Part shown: in pieces, positions 1 to 14,571 of the stretch
Layout of the letters: each line of letters begins with the position of its first letter
Position numbering within the stretch: position 1 is the stretch's first letter
NCBI GenBank assembly: GCA_000499405.2
Contig: HG738139.1
Span: 12,760,898 to 12,824,897 of the forward strand
Length of the DNA: 64,000 nucleotides
Direction of reading: 5' to 3'
Source: Onchocerca volvulus
Lineage: Eukaryota; Nematoda; Chromadorea; Rhabditida; Onchocercidae
Notes under the pieces: model-generated
What the model was told of the DNA's origin: nothing
What the model saw: the letters and a program-made list of their open reading frames with translations, nothing else
The model's database searches: none
Position numbers and translations under genes: made by a program

Positions 1-3000
1 TTTATTTAAAAGAATATCAATATTTTCTTCCATAAGTAGAACTTCAGTTATTAAATAGTAGCAATCGATGTAGAAATATTGTTTCAAAAATTCTTGACAG
101 ACATGGAAATTATAGAAAACTAATCAATGTTTGAATTGATAACTTAATTGATCAAGATTGCGTTAGATGGAAAGTAAGAAATTTGTGATGAAATACTTAT
201 GAAAATGAATTTCTTTCAGAGGTATTTTCTATTTTCTCCTTTTTCCTTCGTATTTCACGAGAAAGATTTGTCCACGAATTGAATTTACCTAATATTTAAT
301 TCGAATTGTTTTCATGTATCTAATAAGTTCAATTAATCTTAATTTATCATTCAACGTTGCACTTCTGCTTCTTGATCAGCAGTGATATCTTCTATTTCTT
401 AATTAACTCATTTTTTTTTTTTTCTAGAAACACATTCAATTCAAATTCTTCAGAATTCAGATTCAGATTATTTCAGATTCTCTTCGTTATAAATGGAAGA
501 AAGCAATGAAATGAGACAACCATATAAAAATTCATGCAATCCGACAAATGCCTTCTTTTAACACAAAAATTAATATTCCAAGAAATCGATAAAATTCAAT
601 GATTTCTTTTTTAATTCTAATTAAAATTGCAAAAAAAAAAGGAGGAAAATGCACCAAATATTTTGATTTATTTAAGCAAATCATATTAAATAATAATTTT
701 AAACATAAAGGAAATATTTCAGAGCATAATTGACGACATCGATTTTTTTTTTTTCCAAGTATTAAATGAATCATTGGCTGAGTTTGATGTATTTTCCTGT
801 TAGAACATTCTGTCGAAATATTTTTTGACAAATGTTTTCCTTTTCGCATTAAATATTTTAATTATTTGTTGATCGAAAAAATCTCGAAATTCCGAAGCGT
901 CATTGGCGATTATTTTTAATGGTAATTGACGCATTTATTTACGAGTTGTTTCAACTTGCCGAAAACTACTTGCGAAAACAAAGTATAAATATCTCATTAA
1001 TCCATTAGAAAATTGAAATCAACGGAAAGTTATCGTTAATTATGAGAATTTTATTTATAATAATTTCAGCATTAATATTCTAATTTTAAATCAAATTTTT
1101 AAGTCAAATTCTAGTATTTATAAATATAATATTAATACTCACTCCGTTAATTAATTCTCGTTAGGCAAGTTTCAAATACAAAGCATTAATAAATCCTTTC
1201 GAAGTAACTTATCAGAAGTAACCTATTGATAAGTAACCATATTATACGGTAGTAACCTATCGTATAATTACCGTAATAGCAGCAATTTAGATATCAACAG
1301 CTTATTTTGCTTTTGATTTTGAAGTAGAGAAACATTTTATCAATTGAAGATAAATTTTATCAATTCATTGTATCAATTCAAAATAATTCACGATATTTTG
1401 CCTTTTAATTCCTACTTAGCGATGTACTTCAACGAATTCAAAAACTAAGTCAATGATGGCCTTTTTTAAAACATGAAATTTCAAATTTAAAATACAAATA
1501 AAAGGGTAAATTTCAATTTTTTAAATTTAATTAATTAGCAGCAAATAATAATTAACATTTATGTTATTCCATAAGATGGAGGATAAAGGATGATGATTTC
1601 AAGCATTCGAATTTCAAATTCATTACATTTCAAGTGCCAAAAAAAGTTAAAAATCTTTTTGGATAAAAGTAAATAAATGTTTGGGTAATTTAGCAAATTT
1701 AAGCTTCAGCTGTTGAATTCGAGTTTGTCAAATCAAAAATTACTGACCCGTCACATTAACAATATACAATTTATATTATTTTCTTGAATAACTTCATTTC
1801 CAGTGGACATAACAAGAAGGTTTGTCAAAAATCAATCACTAATTGATCAAGAAAAGATAGTTATCATGTTGTCCAAAATTTTGATCATCAAACTTCTATA
1901 TTTTGATCTCATCAAAGTAGTTTTTTGATTTTATCCAAGACAGAATTTGCTTTATTCATTTACAGTTAGAAGATTTTGTAAGAATCCGATGGACGACTTT
2001 TGATTCTCATTAAATAATGCCAGAAAATCCATTCAGGATTTGTTTAAATTAAGTGATAATGATAATGTATATTTTTGTGATAAATATCTTCCGATTATTA
2101 TATTCATTCATCACCAATTAACAAGTATCAAAAAATATTTTAAAATTTTAATAAAAATAATATTCCATTGATAAAAACTATCGCTGAATATTCAACAAAT
2201 ATTATTGCAAATTTAGGAAATGATAGAAGTAATTATCACCATTGTTATTATCACTGAGATAAATCAATTTCAAACAGTTATCACGTTTATCTTTTACAAA
2301 TTATCAATAAGTTTGTTAAGAGCTTAAAAATCTTCTCTTAATTTTAGATAGTATTTTGATTGAAACAATGATCGAAGTAAAATAGTAAGTTTATTTTAGT
2401 ATTATATTTATTCATTTCAATTAGTATGAACTTTCCAAGTTTATAAAAACAATTTATCATTTACAGATTATTATAATACATAATATAATCAATGATACAA
2501 GAATGAAATGTAAAAAATTTTATTATTACGAACAAAGATTTTAGTCTTTAAAGACTTCAACTTTTGAAAATAATACGATAACTTTTGAATTTAAAATAAT
2601 TCATACACACCTGTACAAGGTAATCATTAACAGAATAGCTAATTTATTTTTAACTAGAGATCATTCAATATGTAAATGTAAGTAATATGAAATGCTACCG
2701 TATATCACCGTATAATTACCGTATAATTATCACAAATTTTCGTTAAAAAAATTTTGAAAATATACAAAAGATTCTTATAATGGGACAACATTTACCTGCA
2801 TGTCCATATTGATATTATAATTATTTCGGTACAGTAATCATCACTTGTATCAGAATTTAAAAATTATCTGAAAAATGCTTTTACATAAAAAAAATATATA
2901 TATATATTTTCCTGAATATCAGTTTTCTTTCCACTTATCCAATTCCAAATTCGAATTAATCAAACTATTCGAGAAATTAGATAAGATAGCTGAATTACTG

Positions 3001-3307
3001 ATTGCTTGATTCCGATGTAATGAGTACTTCATTTAATTTACGGACTCATAGGAATCCTTATAAATCCATTTTTTCGGATCCTGGAATATAATATTTAATG
3101 AGAAATTTCTTGCAACAATTAATTTTTTAATAAATATGCAAAATTCTCAGGATTTTCCAAAGATTTCAAGATTTCAAAACTGTTTAAAATCAATTCCATG
3201 AAATTTGAAATGGAAGTATTTAAGTGCTAAAGTTTTTACAAAATATTCGAAAATTCAGAATTATAAAAATATCATATACCTCAGCTAATCATTCCATTTA
3301 TCTGTTT
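1..3307. other. AT-rich sequence downstream of the GPCR, no supported gene
   Basis: Both strands were read. Open frames are short and made of poly-Phe/Lys/Asn translations of A/T runs, without domain motifs or paired splice sites. A short (TA)n run lies at about 2897-2912. It may contain the GPCR 3' UTR, since the nearest minus-strand AATAAA is near 2645. Confidence 0.6.
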
Positions 3308-6300
3308 TTATGAATTATTATTTTCAGTAGGAATATTTTCAACAGTGTTATTTTCCGATAAATGCAAATTTAGTGAAAGTTTTTTGCATTGGTTTTTCCT
3401 CGCTTGATTTTTCGATGATGATGCTTCCATACAACTATGACCTTCGTTAAAATTTGAATTCTGAAACGTCAGAGAAATAACGAATGATAATTGATGATAA
3501 TGATGATTATGACAATAGCAATAATGATAGAGATAGAAGAATGATATTAATAGCAGTGTAATTAAAATATGACCAAAATTTGACAAATTCTATCATTCGC
3601 AATTAGTAACAAATTAAAATAACAAATAATTAATTTTTAATTTTATTTTTACTTAGACAAACATACATTTTTCTTAAATTTCGTTCATTATTTTTAGCTT
3701 TCATTCGTTTGACTTCAAGCATTTTCATCAGAAAGCGATTTATTTTTGAGTACTTTTATCAGAAGATTTGCTGATAACAAAAATTAGTAATGCTATATCT
3801 GAATAAATGATCAGAAATCGTGGAAAAACTAACATTGTTCTTTATTTAAATGTAAAATAAGTTGATTTTTAAATATTAAAAATTTTTAAATTGAATCAAT
3901 TGAAATTCTTGCAATAAAAATACTTACATGAGTGCACGAGATTAGAGCTGACGTTGATGGATCATTTTTTTGTCTTTTATTTTTGAAGCTATGTTTTAGC
4001 GTTTTTAATAAACTGTCATATTCGGTCAACCTCAATGATGTTTCGATGGAATTACCATTTCGAAGTACATTTGGCCTGCTACCGCGTCGTAAGTTTACCG
4101 TACTTGTATGCTGCAGTTTAAACCTACTGTAATGAGTCTTCAATACATTTCTGACCTAAAATATGACTGAATTGGGTTAAAATCTCATCTGAATAAAACA
4201 TTAAAAAAGATCGACATTTTATATTTTAGATTAGTACTGATAACATTTATGATAAGCTTGAAAGTTAATCCTTCGTTTATGATAACAATTGAAATAATTA
4301 GGTTCAACTGGAAATTTTGCCAAATTAAAGAGAAATTTTAGAAAAAATTATTTAAAATTAAGATTGAAATAGAAAAATGATAAATTTAAATTTGATAATT
4401 TTAATTGAAAGCATACCTCTTTATTGGTAAAGCAGTAGATGATTGCAATTATGAAGCCCTGATACATGTAAGTGAATGATGCACAATATGTCCAAATTCC
4501 GAAATACTTAAATGAAAAATATATTTTTTTTTAATTCTTCAAATTTTAAATTTAAATACATCACGAATAATTGAGCATAATATTATATTAACATTGGCCA
4601 GTAGTAAATCCTGTGAAATTAATTTCTGTTATCATAATTAGCCAAGAAAATGGGCACAATTTAAATTCATTAATTGATGATAAGTAATTCTAACTCGAAA
4701 AGTTTGTATCATCATCGCAACGTTTAAAAAGTTCGTAGTTGAATCTGTATCACAGATGACAAGTTTAGCCTAGACTTAAATATTAAAATTTAGTATTTTT
4801 ACTTTAAATTCAATTACATTTTCCAATTTCAGTCCTTTTTTTTCTTCTCCAAAAAGAACACAACTCTGAATGTTCAATTTAAAACTTGTATTAAATAATA
4901 TTTTCATTACTGTTCTTTCTTACTTTCTAAATTGAATAAATAAACATATTTTGATTCTTTTTCATTTTCCTCATCCCTAACTCATCTAAATTGAATTTTG
5001 CATAAAAATAAATATAACTTTGATTCTTTTCTAACTATTTCGCACTTACTTAAATTTCCAATCTGAAAAAGATTGCAATCTTTTTAGGAAAATTAAAATT
5101 ATGATATCATCAACTTACCACAATATTATCTTTAGTTGGTGAGAACGGTATAGTTTGCATAATATTCGGAATACCTAATAGTGGAATAAGCATTAATGCT
5201 GCTTTTACACTTTTTCTAAAATATATAAGAAAAATATTAAAGATGAAAAAAAAAAGATATTTTTACGAAAATTATAAATTTCCAACTTGAAAAAGAAAGT
5301 ATAGTATAAACGAAAAATCTGTAGACTTTTTTTTTTTGAATAAAATATTAAAAGAGTTGCAATTTTTATGGTACAATACGAATCAAAAACTACTTTATAA
5401 GTTAATTTTCCAAGATTATTGTTGTTACAAGTATTTCCTACAGTTTTTTTTTTAAGGAATTTAAATTCCCTCTTTTGAAATTTGAATTATTTTAGGTATT
5501 ATGAATTGAATTAAAATGAAAATTACTAACTTCATCCTATCCAATTCACTCGTGTTGTGCGATTCACTTACTTTTGTCCATAAGACTCGAATTACATTAC
5601 ATATGAAAAATAAGTTTACCTGAAAAAATACAAAATTTACGCTAGCGAAAAAAAAGAAATAAATTAGCCTTAATTGAAATAAATTCTCTTTAAATGATAT
5701 AATGCCTTATTTTTTTTTTTCAGGTAATATCTAGATTTTCTGCTAAAGTCATGTTTGTCTATAAAAAATCTATAAATAGCAACCTAAGCCAAATATATTT
5801 ATTACTAAACAAATTAAGCGGAAAAAAGGAAAAGAAAGATTCTATTCTATTCTATATATCTATTCTATTCCATTTTATTCTATTCTATACTATATGTCTA
5901 TTTATATTAAAAAATCAAATTAACTTCATGCATATTTCATATTCAGGATATATCTAATTTAATTTAAAAAAAAAGAGCTTAAAAAAGTTATGAGATTATT
6001 TATAAATGTCTTACAACTAATTCAATCATCCTTGGCCCATCCAGGATCCAGAATTCTGTTTCGAGGTAATATGATCCAAGGCAACGGTCTATTTTTCCTT
6101 GTTTCTTCAGCACTATTACTGATAACCATATAAATGTTTGCGCCAACGGAATACCTTTAAAATTCCGAACAATTAATTAAATTTAATGTTTTAATCAAAA
6201 ATTTAAAAATCCTAATTTTTCAAAAATCACTAAATAAATATGTTAAAATGAAAAAAAAAAAAAAAGGAAAAACAATCAATACCATATCTTCTATCAGGGT

Positions 6301-8603
6301 TTATACCGTAATATCTTACCGTATCCGACCATAAGATAAGGTTTAATGCGCAAATCGGTGGCGAATACTGTAAGGACAAGCTTATTATGCAAATAGAATC
6401 CTTCAATGAACATCCAACAAAATGCAACAGTTTTGAAGTATTCGAGCATGAAAAACATTGCTTCGCATAAAAATGACTGCAAAAATTTGATTGATAATTT
6501 TGAAGTTGAATATTAATGAATGATTTCATCGATTAGAATTAAGCTTTAGAAAATGATATTTCAAATTTAAAATTTTTAATTAAAATGGTGCTCGAGAATT
6601 AATTAAGATTACTATGAGGAATGATAATTTTTAATTTTCAAAAAAAAAAAATGAAAATTTATGAAATTTGTCTTACAAATGAATTTTCAAATCTGGAAAA
6701 ATCGTCTTTTTTTTACCGCCAAATTTTTTTTTTCTCTCAAAAACAAAATCATTTTTAAACGAATACCATAGTATTTATAGTTTTTCCATCATTATTATTG
6801 ATGTGAAGCGGTCCAAGACGATCAGTGAAAATTAGATCGATGTAAAGAATAAGGCGAATTATAGCAACCATCAATATAGCAATCATTAATTGTAAATGTA
6901 ATAAGTTCCTAAACACCCGAAGCCTTCTGAAAGAAAAAAAAAATATCGATTAATTTAGTTTTTTTTCTTTTTTAAATTTTATAAAATAATTCTGGATTAA
7001 TTTAATTACTTATTACTTGAAAGCATAAATTTTTCGAATTATTAAAATTATAAAAAAAAAAAAATAGATGAACCTAAAATAAGAAAAAATAGTGATTGAT
7101 ATGAGCAAAGAAATGAGCGATAAGCCAAGACCAACAAATTCTAATTTACGAGCATTCCGTGCTACTTCTTGAGCTATCTGTAAATAAACAAACTTTTTCA
7201 ATGCAAATTAATTCAAATTTTGAAAAATATATATCAAAAAAAAAGACTGGCTAATTAGAATCGTTTTATATCAACAAAAAAAAAATTTTTTTTCAAAGTT
7301 TTGAAAAAGATTTTAAAGTCTTTTTTTTGGTTTTTTTCTTTTGTTTTTATGTTGGGTTTTTTTTTTGTGTGATTATGTTTTGATTTATTTTTTAATATTT
7401 TAATTTAATTTTTTTTTTTTTGAATTTTTTTTTGTTTTGATCATTTACCGAAAAATTTTTTTAGCAAAATAATAAAAGAAGAAAGAAAAAAAAAAGATAT
7501 TCCAATTTTTTTTTTCAAATTTTAAAAAAGTGAAACTTACAACCAGCGAACCGTTGGTAAGCTTATTCATCATTGCGATGACTTCTTGCGTAAAGCACAT
7601 CGTAAAATTTGTCCAACCATGGGGACGTGAAAAGTCACCTTCAACTTTACCCATCCAACGTCCCGAACTATGACACCATTTGCTAATATTTTCTAAAAAA
7701 AAAAAAAAAGAAAAAAACCAATAAAAATCCTGATAAATATTATAATAAAAAAAATGATAATTTTTTGCATCCAAAAAATTTTTCATATTTTTTCAAAATT
7801 TCAAATTCTAAAAAAAGATTTACAAAAAAAAACAAACTTTCAGGATCAAGTCCTTTGAGTGGTGGACAACGAACAGTAATACTACTATTAGCTGGTGTTG
7901 CTGGCCAACAAAGTACTGAATCGAAGGTTGCATTACACCATAATGATCCATCACCTTATCAAATTTTTTTTTTTGGCCAAAATATTTGTTAAAAATAAAA
8001 AAAAAAAACTTAGGTTTTTTTTGACAAAATTTGTCTTCTGCTACTCTATGATTTTGAAATGTTGGCCTTAATTTGATGGCATAAAAGTAGCATATAATTA
8101 ATTTATTTTTTCCTTTTTAATGCTTTCAAATATGATTATTTTTGTAGCAATTGTCCTTTTCTTAGCTAATATTGTATTTCAATTATTAATTTTCTTTTTC
8201 ATTAAAAAATTATTAGTTAAAATTAGATTCAAATATTTTAGTAAATTTAAAAATGCTTGATATAAGTTGAATGATGAATCATTGATAATAATGCTGATAA
8301 AAACAATCTCATTGATAATATATTTCAAATCAATCATTGATAATTATATTTGAAAGTAAAATTATGCTTTTTCGTTTACGAAAAAATGAAAATGGATTTA
8401 ATTTTTTTTTTTTTTGAAATTAAATTTTAATCTTTACTACTATTTGGAAATGTTGGTAAAGAATTTCGTTCCAATGCATTTATACATTCATCCATTTTAG
8501 TGGCCCGATTATAATGAAGACCATCAATTTCAATCAATTTATCAGCATTATATGTCCATGATGTGGACGGTCGCATTGCAGCAACCGTCGTAAAATTGTC
8601 CAT
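3308..8603 (-). CDS. pdfr-1: Class B (secretin-like) neuropeptide GPCR, PDF-receptor type, 12 exons
   Basis: Plasma-membrane receptor for a peptide hormone, expected to signal through G proteins. Exons from 5' to 3' (minus strand): 8603-8438, 7954-7838, 7692-7541, 7177-7074, 6926-6767, 6476-6320, 6154-6015, 5619-5531, 5215-5119, 4506-4417, 4155-3928, 3460-3308. All have GT/AG borders, and the phases close to exactly 551 codons (550 residues plus stop). Residues about 50-140 form the hormone-receptor domain: WCNATFDSVLCWPATPANSS, then KWCHSSGRW and GWTNFTMCF. Counting DEC upstream, the six expected cysteines are present. Seven membrane segments follow: TM1 at about 160-178, TM2 LLHLQLMIAILMVAIIRLIL, TM3 FCWMFIEGFYLHNKLVLTVF. 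ECL2 carries CLGSYYLETEFWILDGPRM; the last helices include SVKAALMLIPLLGIPN and MYQGFIIAIIYCFTNKEV. TM3 Cys (SFLCEAM) and ECL2 Cys form the usual disulphide pair. The tail is basic (LRRGSRPN). No signal peptide is visible at the chosen start. The class B call is secure; assignment to PDFR rather than SEB-2/SEB-3 rests on the ILDGPR and RLILYID style and is less sure. No AATAAA lies near the stop; the nearest on this strand is about 660 bp downstream. Confidence 0.85.
5838..5896. repeat. (TTCTA)n microsatellite in a GPCR intron
   Basis: Imperfect TTCTA pentamer array, interrupted by a TATATATC variant, in the intron between the 6154-6015 and 5619-5531 exons. A related TAGAA run occurs at about 50635-50660. 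Confidence 0.8.
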
Positions 8604-8630
8604 TATGATCAAAGAAATCCTGCAAAAATT
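8604..8630 (-). promoter_or_regulatory. Splice acceptor before the GPCR start (probable trans-splice site)
   Basis: Reading the minus strand, TTTTTGCAG ends at 8620 and is followed by 16 bases (8619-8604), then the ATG. A short leader between a strong acceptor and the first ATG is typical of nematode spliced-leader addition. An upstream noncoding or coding cis-exon inside the desert is the alternative; the frame stays open back to the acceptor. The acceptor is seen; trans-splicing is inferred. Confidence 0.55.
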
Positions 8631-11600
8631 GAAATTAATCAATTATTGATTTTGAAGTGAATGATAAAATAAAAAGATTAAATTATTATAAATGAAATGA
8701 TTGAATTAGAAAGATTTTTTCTTTTTTTTCAATCTTATCGTACTAAATTATAAATATGAAAATGAAATTATTTTTGTTATCAATTTTTGTTTTTATATTT
8801 TATTTGCGATTCCTATATAATGCTTAATTATCTTGATAATTTTTGCAAAAATTATATTTTTGGACAGATAACTTCATATGTTATGATATTTGATAATTAA
8901 TTTAGAAAAAATTTTTAATCTAACAAAAATTTCGCAATTATTTTCTAGTCAATAACATGGATTTCCGAAAATTCAACAATTATCATGATACAATTATCAA
9001 ACTATATCATCACTAAAATAATTTATCATTTTCATTCATTTTATTTTTGCTAATAATGCAAAATTTTCATTTCTAAAATATTGGAAATTATTTACAGATT
9101 TTTCTTGTTTTTTTTGATAATTAATAACTTGTATTTTCTTAAAATATTTGAAACTATAAAACAATGAAATTGGTAGCATTTTAATTTCTCAATGAAAAAA
9201 ATTTATTATGCAACAATTGTGAATAAAGAATTAAAATAGTTTCCAAGAATAATTGGAAAAAAAAATGATTATCCAATAAAATATTAAGAAACCGAAATAA
9301 TAAATATATGTTTGATTGCCGGAAATCATTTTGTGCTTTGATCACCAGGAAATGTCAAAAATAAAAAATTCCGGAAACTTTCGTGATCTATCATTTTTCA
9401 AAGAAAGAAAAACAGTTGGTAAGAAGTAAAGATAATAAAAGATTATTACTGAAATTATTTAAATTTGAAAATGTAGAAAAATATTTTTCAATACGGATTT
9501 GAGAAATTTAAAGTTTGATTTAAAAATACAAGCCTAAAAAATCACGTAACCCGTTGTCATTTGTCTTTTTTTTTTTAAAATGAAATATTAAATTTCAAAA
9601 AATTTTGTTATAAATACTTTAAACCTAGCAAATGTCTATTCGTTATTTTTGATAAAAATATGCTTGTCAGTACTTGCTGCGTTATAAAAATATCAAATTA
9701 TCATATCCAATTTCAAATTCACTTGTCATTATTTTTTAAAAACTATCAATCATCAATTCCGAATTTTAGATTCATTTGAAAATATTTTTTAAAAATAATT
9801 TTTTGTTGTTATCTTTCTTCTTCGCATAGCATAAATTTATAAACCAATTGCTAAATAAAAAAAAGAATGATAATATTTAAAAGTTTAAAATATAATTTTT
9901 CATTTTAAAAATATAATAACATTAAAATTTCCTCTTATTTTATGCGATTGTTGGAATTTTAGAATAAAAATAGACTTTTGGTTTTTTTTTTTTTTTCATT
10001 AACCAAATACATCAATAATTTCAGGCTAGAAAAATTGAGAAATTTTTATGTGATGCCACTTATAAAATAATAAATTTAAATAGGAATAAAATGAAAGAGA
10101 GAGAGGAAAAAAATGGAAACACTTCTGAAATACTTTTAAAATTTGCTAAAAAAAATCTTTTGAAAATGAAGAAATAAATAAATTTGAAAAAGTTCATTCG
10201 TTGCAGAATTTCAAAAAAAAAAAAACAAAAAGAAGAAATTGAAATAGAAAAATTGTCAAAGAAATAAGCGAAAAATATTTCTTTTAGCAAATTTTTAAAT
10301 GGAAAAATAGAAAAAAGATTGAAAAGAATTATTTTTTCTCTTTTTTTTTTTTTTTTTCTTTCAAAAAGCCATAAAAGCCAAATGGAAAAATGATCAGTTC
10401 TTTTTTTGTTTTCTTAGATATAAAAGCAGCATTATGATGCTTGTCTTTTATTTTTAGGCTTTTGAGATAAAAATAATTAGATTTTTTTGCTTAAAATAAA
10501 GTAAAAAGAAATGATATTCAAAAAAATTTTCGTAGAAAATGTCCTAATGAAATGTAATGTGAACAAGAGAAAAGACAACGAATGAAATTTGAAAATTAAT
10601 TTGGGAAAATTAGTCGATTGACAGCAAAAAAAAAAAAAAAAAATAAAAATAAATTCACGAAAATTCAATTTGTGAATCGTTTTTTTTTTATTTCTACTTT
10701 TTTTTTTGATCCTAATTATCTTCAAATAATAATTACTGGATTTCATTTCAAACATAAATCGATTTTGAAATTTGCTAATTTTTTCATTCTTTATTCTTAA
10801 ACTATAAGCCAAAATAATTGGATCCAAAAAATGCTCAAATTATTGATAAATTTTAATTTAAGATCAAAATCTACTTCTTTTTTTTAAATGGGCAAACAGG
10901 TGATGCAGATCATTCAAACAAAATGAATTTGTTTGGCATAAATAAATCAACTTGAATTCAATGAAAAATGATTGAAAAAAAATTCAGATAGAAAAACTTT
11001 AACATGTTCAAATTTTGCTAGAATGAACATTTTGAGTCAATTTAGTTAAATTGAAATTCAGAAATAGGTAGTAAACAAAATAATGAGGAATTATGAATGT
11101 CTGATGAGAAAACTAATTAAAATTTTATCGTTCTTTAATAAATATTTCAACTTTGAATGATGTGAAACGGAATTAAAATACCCTTAACATATTAATAATG
11201 AAGCATAAAAATGAAAAATTGAAAAATAAAAATGAAAAATAAAAATGAAAAATCAATACTTAATCAGTCAACTTTCCACTTCACTGATTGCTTTCATTTT
11301 AGCTATTTTCGATTTTAAAATAAAGTTTTATTACTTTTACAGCATGAATTTTCAAATTATTCTTTTAATCATTTAAATATAATTTTACTTTTACAACTTT
11401 TTCTCTCACTCAAATAAATCATAAAAATATGAGAAATTCTGCTTGTTAAGAAATTTGCTTTTAATTTCTTCCATATAATATTCAATCTTGGCATATTAAA
11501 TAGATATTGGAAATGTCAAAAAAAAGCAATAGATATTGTGGATAAGAAAAGAATTAAATTTAAATAGTAATCAAATTTAAAAAGGAAAAAGAAAATTTGG

Positions 11601-14541
11601 TAAGAAATCTTTTGGTAGTAAAACTTTTCTCAAATAAAATTATTCAATTTTAGATGCATGATATGTGTGATTTGGTGGATGATAAACATAAATTTCAAAA
11701 AATTGATCGTATTAATAATTGTTTTTCACTAGGACAAAAAAAAATATGAGAGAAGAAATCTGAGAGAAATTGGAAGAAATTGAATAAATACATTAAAAAA
11801 TATCGAAATTTTTTTTTTTGCAATTATAGCAATTTAAAATTAATGAAAGTTTTTAATTCAATGATATTTTAAAAATTAATATAAATTCGTAAAAAGCAAT
11901 TCGCCAATTTGATTCATTCAATATTAAAGATTTACTTTAAGTTTCAGCAAATTTACATTTCGTGAAAAAATGAAATAATAAAATGTTGTAAATTTAATTT
12001 ATTTAATTTATTTTAGATTTAGCCTCTTATAATAATATTTGTCAAATTACGGTCTTTTAATAGTTGATCTGATTAAATAAAATAAATTTTCTTCCAAAAT
12101 TTTTGTAATAAATGCTGACAAAATCTGAAAAAAATGATGCAAAAATTGATTCAGTAATCAATACTTAATAATAATTAAATATCTTAATTACAATTTCTAA
12201 CAATAATAATAGATAAAGATGAGTGGAATTATATAAAAATAACTCTGAACAGGAAATTGAACTTTTCAAAATATTTATATCATTTGATAAAATTGCAATA
12301 CTTCTAGAATAATTTGTAAAACATGTGGAAATTCATGTTAATTTAAATATAATTTTTAAGTTTTAGCTTTTTTTCATTCTCTATCATCTTCTCCAGTCAT
12401 TAATTTAAACAACCATTAAATAAATGAAATTTGTAATGAAAGTTTTTTAGATATCATTTCGTAAAAATAAGACATAAAATTGGTTCGAGACTTGAAAAAT
12501 ATAGTTGTATTTTTGCTAAAACAATCAAAACTTCAATGATGATTATTTTGATGTATATATTTGTGATCGGTTGATAATTTTGATCTGATATATATATGAA
12601 AGCTGGTGATAAGATAGCATGAAAATGGGCAATAACGGATAATTTCTGAAATTCGAGAGTTTGCAATTAAAGTATAATGCTTGGGAAAATTCACGATAAA
12701 ATGATAGATATGATCAATTTTGAGCTTTCCAAACTTATCCTTTCTTCATTATGTCGATTGATCAATTGGCATAAATCAGTTGTCAACCATTGTCAATTAT
12801 TTTTATAAAATTCGATTTATGACTAAAATTTTATATTTACATATATGCTTAAATAAATTTGCATAATAAATCTTGAAGGGCATTCTTCCTAATCGACTAA
12901 CGATCAACTTATCGCACATTTTATAAACATCATTTTAGTTTTGACTTTCTTAAATTCTTTCACCTTTTTGATTTGATTAGTTTTGGTTGAAATTTAAAAA
13001 AGATTAGAAACAAAATAGATGAAATAATTATTTTGCTATCATTTAATCCTTTGGAATTTTCCAACGAGTATCAAATTTTCATCGCAAAATTTCTTGCAAA
13101 TACTAGCTAGATTGAGTGAAACGTTTGTTTGTGAAGGAAACTTGGATTGAGAAGCGATAAAATACGATATGTGGAAGGAAAAAAAAAATATCGCAGAAAA
13201 TGAAAAATGCGACGGCGACAGATTCGTTTATTATTTCGTAAGAATGAGATAAAAGCTTTCATTACATAAAAAAAAGCAAGTCCCAACATTGTTTTTAAAA
13301 CAGTTCTTTAAACAAAAAAAAAATTTGATCAAAATAGAATAGAAATTTATGAAAAGAGAAAAGCAAATAAACACAGAAGTACGAACAAACATAAAAATGA
13401 TCATCTAAATAGCAAATGCTTGTTTTTCATTTTCTTTAAAATTGAAAAGTTTTTTTTTTCTTTTTTGGTCAACAATTCTTATTTTTACTTCACACTTCCT
13501 CCAAATAAACTGTCACTTTTTTTGGTTTTTCGATTTCTTTCAAGTTTTATATGTTTTATTTTATATGTCTTTTAAGTTTTCCACTTTTTTTGATTCTTTT
13601 CAAAAGTTTCGTCAATTTTTCTTTTTTTTTTATTATTTTCATTGAAGAGAAAGAATGATGTAGATTTGTTCCAAAAAATTTATAAGATCTAGCAATTTTA
13701 TCTAGAAATAAACTTGAAAATGAAAAAAAAAAAAAAAGAAACTCTATTTTTTTTCCAATTTTTAAAATGTTTTCCATTTCAACGAAAGTGTTTTATATTT
13801 ATTGCTAAAAAATATATATTTTAGTTGTCTAATGCAACTTCCGATTCTATTACCACTTTTTTTTTTTTTTTCTGCTCCACTAGAAATGGACTAACTTCTA
13901 GGGGATTTGCTTTAAAAATTAAATTTTCTTTTTTTTTTTTTTTTTTTTAGCATTTTTAGGCTTTAGCAAAGAAATTGAGAAAAATTTGTCACTAAGTTGG
14001 GAACTTACCAAATTACGAAAAGCATCCGCAATCCCACTATCAACCAATTTTCAAAATTCCAAATTGATTGGATTTTCATTTAAAATAAATTTCGATTACG
14101 GTATGATGATGATGAATGATAGTATTTAATGTATTCAAGTTTCATTTTATATTTTCAATACTTCTCTGTAATGCATTTCATAAAGCAAATTAAAATATTC
14201 GTTTCTGAAGCGACAGACAGGACGACATTGGAAAATGAATCATCAATAAGAAAGTGGAAAATTAATCCAGTTAATTAATTTCATTACACTGAAAATTAAT
14301 CCTATCAATTTAATTCCATCAAGTTTGAAAAATTTAAATCAATACTTTGTTTTTGATTTGTGCATAGAATTCTATGATCTATGCTTATAATGATAAGAGG
14401 TGTAAAATAAGGACGATGTAAAAGTAGTAAAAAAAAAGATCAAACTAAGATCGCTGATGATTTGAAGAGAAGGAGATGATCAATCGTAGGATAACTTTAA
14501 CAAGAAGCCTAGAAAAATAAGTTTCTAAAATCGAAATTTTA

Positions 14542-14571
14542 GGCCAGAAATTCAAATCTAAATTTCTGGCC
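14542..14571. repeat. Perfect 11-bp inverted repeat, 8-base loop
   Basis: GGCCAGAAATT, eight bases, then AATTTCTGGCC. The stem is exact and is GC-containing in very AT-rich surroundings. No T-run directly follows it, so a terminator is not indicated. Function unknown. Confidence 0.8.

Noticed and set aside
7765..7992. 75-residue plus-strand frame
   Set aside because: Antisense of the GPCR exon encoding the first hormone-receptor half.
10060..10827. Long poly-Phe/Lys frames on both strands
   Set aside because: They follow from A and T homopolymers and overlap antisense to one another; no splice or domain evidence.
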